Below are positions 7,728 to 16,809 of a stretch of DNA of 64,000 nt, in pieces. The stretch comes from Paraburkholderia sp. BCC1884. Lineage in GTDB: Bacteria; Pseudomonadota; Gammaproteobacteria; Burkholderiales; Burkholderiaceae. Positions within the stretch are counted from its first letter, which is position 1. Every line of letters begins with the position of its first letter. The notes below the pieces were generated by a model. The model did not search any database. It was given only the letters and a program-made list of their open reading frames with translations, and was not told the DNA's origin. The stretch lies in NCBI RefSeq assembly GCF_900996225.1, contig NZ_CAAJGL010000112.1, forward strand, positions 248,001-312,000, in the 5' to 3' direction. The translations under genes and the position numbers were made by a program.

Positions 7728-8930
7728 ATGTACCCAGACCGTATCTTCTCCGGCATGCGGCCCACCGGGTCGCTGCATCTCGGCCACTATCACGGTGTGC
7801 TGAAAAACTGGGTACGGCTGCAGTCCGAGTACCCGTGTTTCTTCTGCGTGGTCGACTGGCACGCGCTGACCACGCACTACGAAACACCCGAGGTGATCGA
7901 AAAGAACGTGTGGGACGTGTTGATCGATTGGCTCGCTTCCGGCATCGATCCGGCGCAGGCCACGCTGTTCATCCAGAGCAAGGTGCCGGAGCATGCGGAG
8001 CTCGCGCTGTTGCTCGGTATGAGCACGCCGCTCGGCTGGCTCGAACGCGTGCCGACCTACAAGGAGCAGCAGGAAAAGCTCAAGGACAAGGACCTGTCCA
8101 CTTACGGTTTTCTCGGCTATCCGGTACTGATGGCGGCGGATATTCTGCTGTATCGCGGCTCGCTCGTGCCGGTCGGGGAAGACCAGGTGCCGCACGTCGA
8201 AATGACGCGTGAAATCGCGCGGCGTTTCAACTATCTGTACGGCCGCGAACCGGGCTTCGAGCAGAAGGCCAACGACGCCGCGAAGAAACTCGGCGGCAAG
8301 CGCGCCAAGCTGTATCACGAGTTGCGCAACGCCTATCAGCAGGAAGGCGACGACGAAGCACTCGAACAGGCGCGGGCGATGTTGCAGGAGTCGCAGAGTC
8401 TGTCGATGAACGACCGCGAGCGTCTGTTCGGCTACCTCGAAGGTTCGCGCAAGCTCATTCTGGTCGAGCCGCAGGCCATGCTGACCGAGGCGTCGCGCAT
8501 GCCCGGTCTGGACGGCCAGAAGATGTCGAAGTCATACGGCAATACGATCGGTTTGCGTGAAGACGCGCAAACCATCACGAAGAAAGTGCGCACCATGCCG
8601 ACCGATCCGGCGCGCGTGCGCCGCACCGATCCGGGCGATCCGGACAAGTGTCCGGTATGGCAGTTGCACCAGGTCTACACGGACGAGGCCACTCACGCGT
8701 GGGTGGAGAAGGGCTGTCGCACGGCCGGCATTGGTTGCCTCGAGTGCAAGCAGCCGGTGATCGAAGGCATTCTGCGCGAACAGCAACCCATGCTCGAACG
8801 TGCGCAGAAGTACATGGACGACCCGTCGCTGCTGCGTGCGATCGTCGCCGACGGCTGCGACAAGGCGCGCCGCTTCGCCACCGAAACCATGCGTGACGTG
8901 CGCGAGGCCATGGGCCTGTCGTACAACTGA
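7728..8930 (+). CDS. trpS: Tryptophanyl-tRNA synthetase
   Basis: TrpS charges tRNA-Trp with tryptophan. The 400-residue product begins MYPDRIFSG and has class I signatures: the HIGH-type motif in SLHLGHYHG (about residues 17-22) and the KMSKS loop QKMSKSYGN (about 264-270). It is longer than the 330-340-residue E. coli or Bacillus enzymes, owing to an insertion around residues 180-235 (including EQKANDAAKKLGGKRAKLY), as in the long betaproteobacterial form. There is only a 6-bp gap from the upstream protease gene. Confidence 0.96.
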   Translation: MYPDRIFSGMRPTGSLHLGHYHGVLKNWVRLQSEYPCFFCVVDWHALTTHYETPEVIEKNVWDVLIDWLASGIDPAQATLFIQSKVPEHAELALLLGMSTPLGWLERVPTYKEQQEKLKDKDLSTYGFLGYPVLMAADILLYRGSLVPVGEDQVPHVEMTREIARRFNYLYGREPGFEQKANDAAKKLGGKRAKLYHELRNAYQQEGDDEALEQARAMLQESQSLSMNDRERLFGYLEGSRKLILVEPQAMLTEASRMPGLDGQKMSKSYGNTIGLREDAQTITKKVRTMPTDPARVRRTDPGDPDKCPVWQLHQVYTDEATHAWVEKGCRTAGIGCLECKQPVIEGILREQQPMLERAQKYMDDPSLLRAIVADGCDKARRFATETMRDVREAMGLSYN

Positions 8931-8947
8931 GCGGCGTTGCTAAAGCG

Positions 8948-9547
8948 ATGAGTACACCGGCTGCAAACCTGCATGGGTTGGGCGAACCGTCGCGCTGGGT
9001 GCGGCATTGGGCGCATCTGGTCGCCGCGCGCGGCGCTGTGCTGGATGTGGCTTCGGGAGCGGGGCGGCATGCCCGGTATTTCGCCTCGCTGGGGCATCCG
9101 GTGACCGCTGTCGACCGCGATTCGGCCGCGCTCGAAACCTTGCTCGACGAGCCCCTCGTCACCCCGCTCACGGCCGATCTCGAAGGCGGCGCGTGGCCGT
9201 TGCCCGCCGAGGCGACATTCGCGGCCGTCGTGGTCACGAATTATTTGCACCGGCCACTCTTTCCGCAGCTTTTGAGCGCGCTCGCGCCCGGCGGCGTACT
9301 GGTTTACGAGACCTTCGCGCAAGGAAACGAAAGCGTCGGCAAACCGTCCAATCCCGCGTTCCTGCTCGCGCCGGGCGAGCTTCTCGAGCGCGTGCACGGC
9401 CACTTGCGGGTGGTCGCCTATCAGGACGGTTTTCTCGCGCAGCCGCGCCCGGCCTATGTCCAGCGCATCTGCGCGATTCTGGAGACGGAGCGTCCAGCCA
9501 ACCCCTCGCAAGCGGTCCCTCCTCCTTGTTACGAGTTGGCTGGCTAA
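8948..9547 (+). CDS. Class I SAM-dependent methyltransferase
   Basis: The 199-residue product carries the Rossmann methyltransferase motif I VLDVASGAGRHARYF (about residues 31-45), with the acidic residue of motif II in AVDRD and later VVVTNYLHRPLFP as motif IV. It resembles TehB/UbiE-like small-molecule methyltransferases; the substrate cannot be inferred. It starts 17 bp after trpS, in the same direction, and could be translated from the same transcript. Confidence 0.85.
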   Translation: MSTPAANLHGLGEPSRWVRHWAHLVAARGAVLDVASGAGRHARYFASLGHPVTAVDRDSAALETLLDEPLVTPLTADLEGGAWPLPAEATFAAVVVTNYLHRPLFPQLLSALAPGGVLVYETFAQGNESVGKPSNPAFLLAPGELLERVHGHLRVVAYQDGFLAQPRPAYVQRICAILETERPANPSQAVPPPCYELAG

Positions 9548-9551
9548 TCCG

Positions 9552-9557
9552 CTACAA
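9552..9557 (+). promoter_or_regulatory. Candidate -10 box TACAAT before dapA
   Basis: GCTACAATCG lies about 35 bp upstream of the dapA ATG. The best upstream hexamer (TTGTTA at 9526) is 20 bp away, which is longer than ideal. Confidence 0.4.
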
Positions 9558-9590
9558 TCGCGGTTTACCTGATCAAATTCATGGCGTTTC

Positions 9591-10508
9591 ATGACTAACG
9601 GCAACCACAGCGGCAACCCCAGCAGCGTTCAGATTCGCGGCAGCATTCCTGCCATCATCACCCCGATGCTCGAAGACGGCAGTCTCGATCTGCCGGCGTT
9701 TCGCAAACTGATCGACTGGCACGTCGCAGAGGGCACGAACGCGCTCGTCGTGGTCGGCACGAGCGGCGAATCGGCCACGCTGTCGGTCGAAGAGCACGTG
9801 CTGATGGTCAAGACCGCAGTCGAACACACAGCGGGCCGGATTCCGGTGATCGCGGGCTCGGGCGGCAACTCCACCACCGAGGCCATCGAGCTCACGCAGC
9901 AAGCTAAAGACGTCGGCGCGGACGCCACGCTCCAGGTCGTGCCGTACTACAACAAGCCGACCCAGGAAGGCATCTATCGCCACTTCGCGAAGATCGCCGA
10001 AACCGTCGATCTGCCGGTGATTCTGTACAACGTGCCGGGCCGTACCGTGGCCGACATGAGCAACGAAACCATTCTGCGTTGCGCGCAGGTGCCGGGCATC
10101 ATCGGTGTGAAGGAAGCGACCGGCAATATCGATCGCGCCGCGCATCTGATCAAGTCGGCGCCCGCGCACTTCGGCATCTACAGCGGCGACGATCCCACCG
10201 CGATCGCGCTGATGCTGCTCGGCGGCCACGGCAATATTTCGGTCACCGCGAACGTCGCGCCGCGCGCCATGAGCGATCTCTGCAAGGCTGCCCTTGCAGC
10301 AGACGCGAAGACCGCGCGCGAGATTCATCTGAAACTCCTGTCGCTGCATAAGAACCTGTTCATCGAATCGAATCCGATTCCGGCGAAATGGGCGTTGCAG
10401 CAATTGGGTCGTGTGCAGGGCGGAATCCGCCTTCCGCTCACGCCGCTCGACGCGCAATACCACGACGTGGTGCGCGGCGCGCTGCTTGACGCGGGCCTGC
10501 TGGGCTAA
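9591..10508 (+). CDS. dapA: 4-hydroxy-tetrahydrodipicolinate synthase
   Basis: DapA condenses pyruvate with aspartate semialdehyde, the first committed step towards diaminopimelate and lysine. The 305-residue TIM-barrel protein shows the pyruvate-binding motif GTSGESATL (about residues 55-63), the Tyr-containing PYYNKPTQEG, YNVPGRT and the Schiff-base lysine in GVKEATG (about 174-180). Length matches the family. bamC follows, an arrangement also found in E. coli (dapA-bamC). LysC, the enzyme opening this pathway, is encoded about 50 kb further on. Confidence 0.97.
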   Translation: MTNGNHSGNPSSVQIRGSIPAIITPMLEDGSLDLPAFRKLIDWHVAEGTNALVVVGTSGESATLSVEEHVLMVKTAVEHTAGRIPVIAGSGGNSTTEAIELTQQAKDVGADATLQVVPYYNKPTQEGIYRHFAKIAETVDLPVILYNVPGRTVADMSNETILRCAQVPGIIGVKEATGNIDRAAHLIKSAPAHFGIYSGDDPTAIALMLLGGHGNISVTANVAPRAMSDLCKAALAADAKTAREIHLKLLSLHKNLFIESNPIPAKWALQQLGRVQGGIRLPLTPLDAQYHDVVRGALLDAGLLG

Positions 10509-10639
10509 GCGGATCGACCGCGGCACCCACAGCGCCAACCCAAGACTGCCACCGGCACTCCCTTAAACCGACGTCGATCCCGCCCACGTTCCCGGCACAC
10601 AGAACCAAGGCAACGCGTTCCAGCATCACGAAGGACCTC

Positions 10640-11779
10640 ATGAAACGTTCCGCACTTTCCCTCCACGCAACCCGCATGGCGGCGCTGGCGCTTGCCCTGG
10701 TGACGCTCGCCGGCTGTGACTCGCTGAACGACTGGTTTGCTTCCGACCGCGTCAATTACAAGGGCGCGGGTAGCGCGCCGCCGCTGGCCGTTCCCGGCGA
10801 CCTCAGCACCACGCCGACCGATCAGCGTTACGTGGCGCCCCCGACCAACCTGAACCTTGGCGGCGCGCCGCAGCGCGCGATTACGGCAGCCGGCAACGCC
10901 ACCGAAGGTCAGCCGAATGCACAAGACCCGCTGGGCATGCACATCGAGCGCGATGGCGATCGCCGCTGGCTGGTGGTCGACGGCCGCACGCCGGAACAGC
11001 TCTGGCCGCAATTGCAGGAGTTCTGGCAGGAAAACGGCTTCGCGTTGAAAACCGACGCGCCGGCCACCGGCATCATGACGACCGACTGGGCTGAAAACCG
11101 CGCCAACATTCCGGACGACTGGTTCCGCCGTACGGTGGGCAAGGTGATCGACTTCGCGTATTCGTCGGGCACCCGCGACAGCTTCCGCACGCTCGTGTCG
11201 CGTGGGCCGTCGGACACCTCCGATATCTCGATCACGCACAGCGCGATGGAAGAAGTGCTGACCGGCCAGGACAAGACGTCGTCGCGCTGGGAAGAGCGTC
11301 CGCGTGATCCCGCGCTCGAAGCGCTGTTCCTCACGAAGCTGACGCAGAAGTTCGGCCTGACCGAAGCGCAATCGAAGCAACTGCTGACCGATGCGCGTCC
11401 GGCAGTCGCGCCGGCCACGATCGACCAGACCGCAGGCGTCTCGACGCTCGATCTGCAGGAATCGTTCGACCGTGCCTGGCTGCGCGTGGGTCTGGCGCTC
11501 GACCGCACCAACTTCACCGTCGACAACCGCGATCGCTCGAAGGGCATTTACTACGTGCGCTACGCCGACTCGATGCAGGAGTTGAAGAAAGACGGCCTGT
11601 TCGGCAAGCTGTTCTACAGCGGCAATTCGGCGAAGAAGCCGGGTCAGGAATTCCTCGTCAACGTGCGCTCGAAGGGCGACGCAGTGACGCAGGTAGCGGT
11701 GCTGGACTCGAACGGGCAGGTGGATAACTCGTCCGACGCGCAGCGCATCGTGACGCTGCTGCACGCGCAACTCAACTAA
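10640..11779 (+). CDS. bamC: Outer-membrane assembly lipoprotein BamC
   Basis: BamC is a lipoprotein of the BAM complex that inserts beta-barrel proteins into the outer membrane. The 379-residue product has a signal peptide ending in the lipobox LAGC (about residues 26-29), a following unstructured segment around YKGAGSAPPLAVP typical of the BamD-binding stretch, and two helix-grip domains (about 110-220 and 270-375) with conserved elements such as WLVVDGRTPEQLWP. The dapA-bamC pairing supports the call. It is separated by 131 bp from dapA. Confidence 0.94.
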   Translation: MKRSALSLHATRMAALALALVTLAGCDSLNDWFASDRVNYKGAGSAPPLAVPGDLSTTPTDQRYVAPPTNLNLGGAPQRAITAAGNATEGQPNAQDPLGMHIERDGDRRWLVVDGRTPEQLWPQLQEFWQENGFALKTDAPATGIMTTDWAENRANIPDDWFRRTVGKVIDFAYSSGTRDSFRTLVSRGPSDTSDISITHSAMEEVLTGQDKTSSRWEERPRDPALEALFLTKLTQKFGLTEAQSKQLLTDARPAVAPATIDQTAGVSTLDLQESFDRAWLRVGLALDRTNFTVDNRDRSKGIYYVRYADSMQELKKDGLFGKLFYSGNSAKKPGQEFLVNVRSKGDAVTQVAVLDSNGQVDNSSDAQRIVTLLHAQLN

Positions 11780-11786
11780 GCGGGCC

Positions 11787-12560
11787 GTGCGCTTCGCCAG
11801 TCTCGGCAGCGGCAGTGAAGGCAATGCCTTGCTGGTGGAAGCGCAAAGCGGCGCGACCACCACGCGCGTGCTGCTCGATTGCGGTTTTTCAGCCAGGGAA
11901 GTCGAGCGCCGTCTCACGCGGCTCGGCGCGAGTGTCGAAGGTCTCGACGCGATTCTGATCACACATGAACATAGCGACCACATTGGCAGCGCGCTGACGC
12001 TGGCGCGCAAGTGGTCGATTCCGCTCTACATGAGTTGGGGCACCGCCCGCGCGGTAGGCGCCGACGAAGCCGATGTCGACCTGCAGGTGCTGTGGGGCGA
12101 CGAAGCGGTGGCGATCGGCGATCTCAGCATCCTCCCTTACACCGTTCCTCACGACGCCCGTGAGCCGCTGCAATACGTGCTCTCGAACGGCGCAAGCCGG
12201 CTCGGTGTGCTGACCGACGTCGGCACGTCCACGCCGCATATCAGTTCGGTCCTGAGCGGTTGCGACGCGCTGGTGCTCGAATGCAATCACGACGTGCGCA
12301 TGCTGGCGGGCAGCCGTTATCCGCAATCGTTGAAGGCACGTATCGGCGGCAATCATGGGCATTTGAACAATGACGCGGCGGCAGACATCCTGGCGTCGCT
12401 TGAACGGTCGCGTCTCAAGCATCTGGTGGCGGCGCATTTGAGTCAGCAGAACAATCTGCCCGAACTGGCGCAGGCGGCGATGGCCGGCGTGCTGGGCGCG
12501 GCGCCGACCGAGGTGGTGGTGGCGTCGCAGGACGAGGGTTTTGCGTGGTTGAGCCTGTGA
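11787..12560 (+). CDS. Metallo-beta-lactamase-fold hydrolase (YycJ/WalJ-like)
   Basis: The 257-residue product has the beta-lactamase fold zinc motif THEHSDH (HxHxDH, about residues 57-63), an upstream GSGSEGNA typical of the YycJ/PhnP-like branch, and later conserved elements ECNHD and GNHGHLNN. Relatives include nucleases and phosphodiesterases. It starts with GTG only 7 bp after bamC and therefore is probably in the same operon. Its substrate is not known. A terminator follows. Confidence 0.88.
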   Translation: MRFASLGSGSEGNALLVEAQSGATTTRVLLDCGFSAREVERRLTRLGASVEGLDAILITHEHSDHIGSALTLARKWSIPLYMSWGTARAVGADEADVDLQVLWGDEAVAIGDLSILPYTVPHDAREPLQYVLSNGASRLGVLTDVGTSTPHISSVLSGCDALVLECNHDVRMLAGSRYPQSLKARIGGNHGHLNNDAAADILASLERSRLKHLVAAHLSQQNNLPELAQAAMAGVLGAAPTEVVVASQDEGFAWLSL

Positions 12561-12598
12561 TTCGTGCGTGACAAGCCTGCCCGGCGGGTCGTGCAATG

Positions 12599-12637
12599 AA
12601 AAAAGCCCATAACGACTGTTCGCTATGGGCTTTTTTT
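12599..12637. terminator. Bidirectional terminator between convergent genes
   Basis: The stem AAAAGCCCATA/TATGGGCTTTT encloses a 12-nt loop and continues into seven Ts on the plus strand and an A run on the left, serving both the hydrolase gene and the convergent membrane-protein gene. Confidence 0.92.
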
Positions 12638-12674
12638 CCGACGGGCGTTTCGACTACCGCGCCCTCGACAAAAC

Positions 12675-13373
12675 TTAATTGCGGTTGCCGCCGAAGATGC
12701 CGAGCAGCGCCAGCAGGTTCACGAACACGTTGTACAGATCCAGGTAGATCGCGAGCGTGGCGGTGATGTAATTCGTTTCACCGCCGTTCACGACGCGCTG
12801 GACGTCGAACAGCATGTAGGCCGAGAAGATCACGATGGCCAGCACGGAAACCGTGAGCATCAACGCCGGCAGGTGCAGGAAGATGTTCGCGACCGAAGCC
12901 AGCAGCAGCACGACCACGCCCATGAACAGCCACTTGCTGAGACCCGAGAAGTCGCGCTTGCTGACCGTGGCGATAGTGGCCATCGACGCGAAGATCACAC
13001 CAGTGCCACCGAAGGCGAGCATGATCAGTGACGGGCCGTTGGAAAAACCGAGCACGAAGCTCAGGATGCGCGACAGCATCAGGCCCATGAAGAACGTGAA
13101 GCCTAGCAGTACGAAGACGCCGGCGGCGCTGTCTTTGGTCTTCTGGATCGCGAACATGAAACCGAACGCGATCGCGAAGAACGCCAGCATGCTCATGGCG
13201 GGGCTGGTGGCGGCAAACAGCGAGAAGCCGGTGGCGAGGCCCACCCACGCGCCGAGCACCGTCGGAATCATGGACAGCGCGAGCAGCCAGTAGGTGTTCC
13301 GTAGCACGCGGTTACGCGTCTCGACCGTGCTGACTGCGCCATTGCGGCCAAAGCTATACGGATGATCGTTCAT
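12675..13373 (-). CDS. Bax inhibitor-1/YccA-family membrane protein
   Basis: The 232-residue product has seven hydrophobic segments from about residue 27 to the C-terminus and the family signature GMLSRILSF-like stretch (here LMLSRILSFVLG) with a polar C-terminal segment rich in Tyr and Asp (ATLAIYLDLYNVFVNLL). The family includes E. coli YccA, which modulates FtsH, and YbhL; some members conduct Ca2+. The function here is inferred only at family level. Interestingly the FtsH regulators hflK and hflC are also in this window. The upstream 295 bp are shared with divergent ndk. Confidence 0.92.
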   Translation of the reverse strand: MNDHPYSFGRNGAVSTVETRNRVLRNTYWLLALSMIPTVLGAWVGLATGFSLFAATSPAMSMLAFFAIAFGFMFAIQKTKDSAAGVFVLLGFTFFMGLMLSRILSFVLGFSNGPSLIMLAFGGTGVIFASMATIATVSKRDFSGLSKWLFMGVVVLLLASVANIFLHLPALMLTVSVLAIVIFSAYMLFDVQRVVNGGETNYITATLAIYLDLYNVFVNLLALLGIFGGNRN

Positions 13374-13668
13374 GGTCTCTCCTTACCTCAGAAGCGTGAT
13401 GCGTATGGTTGTGAAGCGGGTGGTAGCGAGTCGTGTAGTGCCGCGGCGATTTTTGCCGACGATCGTGAACTACACAACCCTAAGATTGGCGCGGTGGCAG
13501 GGAGTTTCAATCCCTCGAAAAACACCGCAGGACCTACGCTACCAGTATTCGGAAACTCCTGCTTGGAGTCTTTCAATGCTGTAAGGGTTCAATCGCAATC
13601 ATACACGGGAACATGCTACAATAGCGGATTCATTTGAATCTGTAACCTCTTAATTTTTTGGAGTTTTT
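13374..13668. other. Divergent intergenic region between yccA-like gene and ndk
   Basis: No open frame here looks like a gene. It holds the promoters of both flanking genes: an extended -10 for ndk at 13614 and, directly before the ndk start, the ribosome-binding sequence TTGGAG. Confidence 0.6.
13614..13622 (+). promoter_or_regulatory. Extended -10 promoter element for ndk
   Basis: TGCTACAAT is an extended -10 (TGn plus TACAAT), 47 bp upstream of the ATG. A weak -35 candidate TCGCAA is 18 bp upstream. Confidence 0.55.
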
Positions 13669-14094
13669 ATGGCGATCGAACGCACCCTGTCGATTATCAA
13701 GCCGGACGCAGTGGCCAAGAATGTGATCGGCCAGATCTACACCCGTTTCGAAAACGCGGGCCTGAAGATCGTGGCATCACGCATGGTTCACCTGTCGCGC
13801 GCTGACGCAGAGAAGTTCTACGCCGTGCACGCTGCACGTCCGTTCTTCAAGGACTTGGTCGACTTCATGATCTCGGGCCCGGTGGTCGTTCAGGCGCTGG
13901 AAGGCGAAAACGCCATTCTGAAGCACCGCGATCTGATGGGTGCAACGGATCCGAAGAAGGCCGACAAGGGCACCATCCGCGCTGACTTCGCCGACAGCAT
14001 CGACGCGAACGCCGTGCACGGTTCCGACGCTGCTGAAACGGCTGCGGTTGAAATCGCTTTCTTCTTCCCGCAAGTGAACGTTTACTCGCGTTAA
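13669..14094 (+). CDS. ndk: Nucleoside diphosphate kinase
   Basis: Ndk transfers the gamma phosphate from ATP to nucleoside diphosphates, balancing NTP and dNTP pools. The 141-residue product starts MAIERTLSIIKPDAV and contains the active-site histidine motif in NAVHGSDA (about residues 115-122), with the usual length. A GGAG ribosome-binding site lies 6 bp before the ATG. It opens the long plus-strand block ndk-rlmN-rodZ-ispG, a conserved betaproteobacterial order. Confidence 0.98.
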   Translation: MAIERTLSIIKPDAVAKNVIGQIYTRFENAGLKIVASRMVHLSRADAEKFYAVHAARPFFKDLVDFMISGPVVVQALEGENAILKHRDLMGATDPKKADKGTIRADFADSIDANAVHGSDAAETAAVEIAFFFPQVNVYSR

Positions 14095-14253
14095 TCCCGC
14101 GCGTCAGGCCTCTGCGCCACGGCGCGATTCGTGTGGCCAATTGTATTTATCGCACGAATCGCCCGCCAAAGTAGTAAGGTAAAAGCAGCAGGAATGGGCG
14201 CGAATGGCATTGCGTTCATGCAGCTTGTTGCATGAACGCAGTCTCGCACTGAA

Positions 14254-15420
14254 ATGGCAGGATTCGATATGACGAGCAGTTCCACCGTCAACCTTCTCGA
14301 CCTCGACGCCCAAGGGCTCGTCGCTTACTGCGACAGCCTGGGCGAGAAGCCGTTTCGCGCCAAGCAATTGCAGCGCTGGATTCACCAATACAACGCTGCC
14401 GACTTCGACGGCATGACCGATCTGGCGAAGTCCTTGCGCGAAAAGCTCAAAGGGCGCGCCACGATCTCGATGCCGGGCATCGTCAGCGACAATATTTCGA
14501 CCGACGGCACACGCAAGTGGCTGATCGACGTCGGCAACAGTAATGCAGTTGAAACCGTGTACATCCCCGAAGAAACGCGTGGCACGCTGTGCGTGTCGTC
14601 GCAGGCAGGGTGTGCGGTGAACTGCCGCTTCTGTTCGACCGGCAAGCAGGGTTTCTCCCGCAATCTCACCACCGGTGAAATCATCGGCCAGCTGCGCATG
14701 GCGGAGTTTGCGCTGCGCGCGACGCGCGGTGGCGATGGTGGTCGTGCCACGGGCGGCGACGGCAAGGGCGATCGGGTCGTCACGAACGTGGTCATGATGG
14801 GTATGGGCGAGCCGCTGCTCAATTACGACGCGGTCGTGCCGGCCATGCGGCTGATGCTCGACGACAACGCCTATGGGCTGTCGCGTCGGCGTGTCACGTT
14901 GTCGACCTCGGGTGTCGTGCCCATGATGGATCGGCTCGGCGCCGAATTGCCGGTGGCGCTCGCGGTGTCTCTGCATGCGCCCAGCGATCCACTGCGCGAC
15001 ATGCTGGTGCCGCTGAACAAGAAGTATCCGCTGCGCGAACTGATGGCGGCTTGCCAGCGTTATCTGAAAGTCGCGCCGCGCGATTTCATTACGTTTGAAT
15101 ATTGCATGCTCGACGGCGTGAACGACAGCGAAGCGCAAGCACGCGAACTGCTGGCCGTCACGCGCGATGTGCCGTGCAAGTTCAATCTGATTCCGTTCAA
15201 TCCGTTCCCGGAATCGGGCCTGTTCCGCTCGAAACCGGAACAGATCAAGCGATTTGCACAAGTGTTGATGGACGCGGGCGTCGTCACCACGGTGCGCAAA
15301 ACACGCGGCGATGATATCGACGCTGCCTGCGGTCAGTTGGCCGGTGCGGTGAAAGACCGTACCCGTCTCGCTGAGCGCACCGGGAAGGCGGCGAAGGTGA
15401 TCGAGGTTCGTGCCGTGTAA
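14254..15420 (+). CDS. rlmN: Dual-specificity RNA methyltransferase RlmN
   Basis: RlmN is a radical-SAM enzyme that methylates C2 of adenine in 23S rRNA (A2503) and some tRNAs (A37). The 388-residue product has the iron-sulfur motif CAVNCRFC (CxxxCxxC) at about residues 120-127, GMGEPLLNYD downstream, and the C-terminal catalytic region ending before residue 360. A Gly/Asp/Arg-rich insertion (about residues 150-172, TRGGDGGRATGGDGKGD) interrupts the radical-SAM domain after the FALRA element, longer than in E. coli. An alternative ATG exists five codons downstream (14269). Confidence 0.96.
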   Translation: MAGFDMTSSSTVNLLDLDAQGLVAYCDSLGEKPFRAKQLQRWIHQYNAADFDGMTDLAKSLREKLKGRATISMPGIVSDNISTDGTRKWLIDVGNSNAVETVYIPEETRGTLCVSSQAGCAVNCRFCSTGKQGFSRNLTTGEIIGQLRMAEFALRATRGGDGGRATGGDGKGDRVVTNVVMMGMGEPLLNYDAVVPAMRLMLDDNAYGLSRRRVTLSTSGVVPMMDRLGAELPVALAVSLHAPSDPLRDMLVPLNKKYPLRELMAACQRYLKVAPRDFITFEYCMLDGVNDSEAQARELLAVTRDVPCKFNLIPFNPFPESGLFRSKPEQIKRFAQVLMDAGVVTTVRKTRGDDIDAACGQLAGAVKDRTRLAERTGKAAKVIEVRAV

Positions 15421-15550
15421 TCGAGTGGGGCGGCGGAGCAACGGCGGTCGACGAAAGCTCCGCGAGTGCTCGAAAAGCTGACAGGCCGCCCGGCGATTGA
15501 AAAGAAAGTTTGCAGAAGCGATCGGAAGCGGCACACAAGGCCGCACATTT

Positions 15551-15559
15551 TGTTATAAA
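15551..15559 (+). promoter_or_regulatory. Extended -10 promoter element before rodZ
   Basis: TGTTATAAA matches an extended -10 (TGn plus TATAAA) within the 217-bp rlmN-rodZ gap, 78 bp before the rodZ ATG. No convincing -35 is present. Confidence 0.45.
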
Positions 15560-15637
15560 CGGTCTGCGATTCGGATGTGAGGCTCAAGCCCGTCCCAGTC
15601 GCACGAGTGAAAAAGAATCGACGCGAAAGGATTTGGG

Positions 15638-16765
15638 ATGAGTGAGTCGCAGCACCCGCAGCCGCACGAGACAGACACAAACGAAAGCCATCCGGAGCCG
15701 GTCGCCCGGGCGGCGGTGCAGCCTGTAGTGCAACCGGGCATGGACTCGCTGGCTGCGGTGGGCGCGCGCTTGACCCAATTGCGTGAATCGAAGGGCTGGT
15801 CGATCGAAGACGTGTCGGCCCGCCTCAAAGTGTCCGCCGTCAAGCTGCGTGCGCTCGAATCGGGTGATATCAGCCACTTGCCGGATACGACTTTTGCGCT
15901 CGGCGTCGTGCGCAGTTACGCCAAGATGCTTGGCGCCGATCCCGCACCGTTTACTCAGGCATTGCGCCGCGAGAAGGGCGTGCCCGCGCCGGATCTGTCG
16001 ATGCCGGCGTCGTCCGGGAAGGACTTGCCGCGTGGCCGCGTGTCGCTGTCGCTCGGCGGCAGTGGTCATCAGAAGAGCCGTTCGTGGCTGTGGGGCGTGG
16101 CGGCTGTGATCGTCGCCGTAATTGCTCTCGGCATGTGGCATACCAATGGCGGCGATTCGTCGGCTTGGCTGGCCCGTTTGAAGGCGAGCGCAAGCGGTGC
16201 TGCAGGCGGCGCGACTGGCGCATCAGGCGCGGTGGCGCAGGGTCCGGCGGCGGGCTCGGACGCGACGGCGGAAGACGCTGCGTCGACACCGGACGCGCAG
16301 GCCGCGACGGATAACGCAGCATCGGCGATCCCGATGCCCGCTCCGCTGGCCACCGGCACGGCGCCGTCGTCGGTACCGCCCGTGACGGCAAATGGGGCTG
16401 CTCCAAAAGCGGGTTCGCCGGCTCAGGTCGCGACGACCGCGGCGGCACAGGTTGCAAGCGCGCCGGCGGCGGCTACGACCGGCGCCAGTGCCCCGGCGGC
16501 AGTCACGCCGGCCGCGGGTGAGGCAATCATCGCGTTGCGCGTGTCGCAGGACAGCTGGTTCAGCGTGCGTGACAAGAGTGGCAAGGAAGTATTCTCCGGC
16601 CTCGTGCACGCAGGCGATACCAAAGAAGTAACGGGTGAAGGTCCGTTCAAGGTCACGGTTGGCAACAGGGCCGGGCTCGATTCATTGACACTCGACGGCG
16701 AGCCGGTCGATCCGTCGAAGTATTCGTCGGCAAAGGGTAACGTGGCGCGCTTCGCGTTGCCTTGA
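15638..16765 (+). CDS. rodZ: RodZ-like helix-turn-helix membrane protein
   Basis: RodZ links MreB to the cell-wall elongation machinery. The 375-residue product has an N-terminal helix-turn-helix of the cro/C1-like type (about residues 43-105, including LTQLRESKGWSIEDVSARL), a basic juxtamembrane stretch, one transmembrane helix (about 150-167), a long Ala/Pro/Thr-rich periplasmic linker (about 180-290) and a C-terminal DUF4115 beta domain (about 290-375). This order is diagnostic. An AAAGGA ribosome-binding site precedes the ATG. It lies directly before ispG as in other betaproteobacteria. Confidence 0.9.
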   Translation: MSESQHPQPHETDTNESHPEPVARAAVQPVVQPGMDSLAAVGARLTQLRESKGWSIEDVSARLKVSAVKLRALESGDISHLPDTTFALGVVRSYAKMLGADPAPFTQALRREKGVPAPDLSMPASSGKDLPRGRVSLSLGGSGHQKSRSWLWGVAAVIVAVIALGMWHTNGGDSSAWLARLKASASGAAGGATGASGAVAQGPAAGSDATAEDAASTPDAQAATDNAASAIPMPAPLATGTAPSSVPPVTANGAAPKAGSPAQVATTAAAQVASAPAAATTGASAPAAVTPAAGEAIIALRVSQDSWFSVRDKSGKEVFSGLVHAGDTKEVTGEGPFKVTVGNRAGLDSLTLDGEPVDPSKYSSAKGNVARFALP

Positions 16766-16777
16766 CAGACATGGTGG

Positions 16778-16809
16778 GCGCCGCGGCCATCCGGACCGCG
16801 GCGCTTTTT
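16778..16809 (+). terminator. Strong hairpin terminator between rodZ and ispG
   Basis: A perfect 9-bp stem GCGCCGCGG/CCGCGGCGC with a 9-nt loop is followed at once by TTTTT. It lies 12 bp after the rodZ stop and 44 bp before ispG, so it may limit transcription into ispG. Confidence 0.85.
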
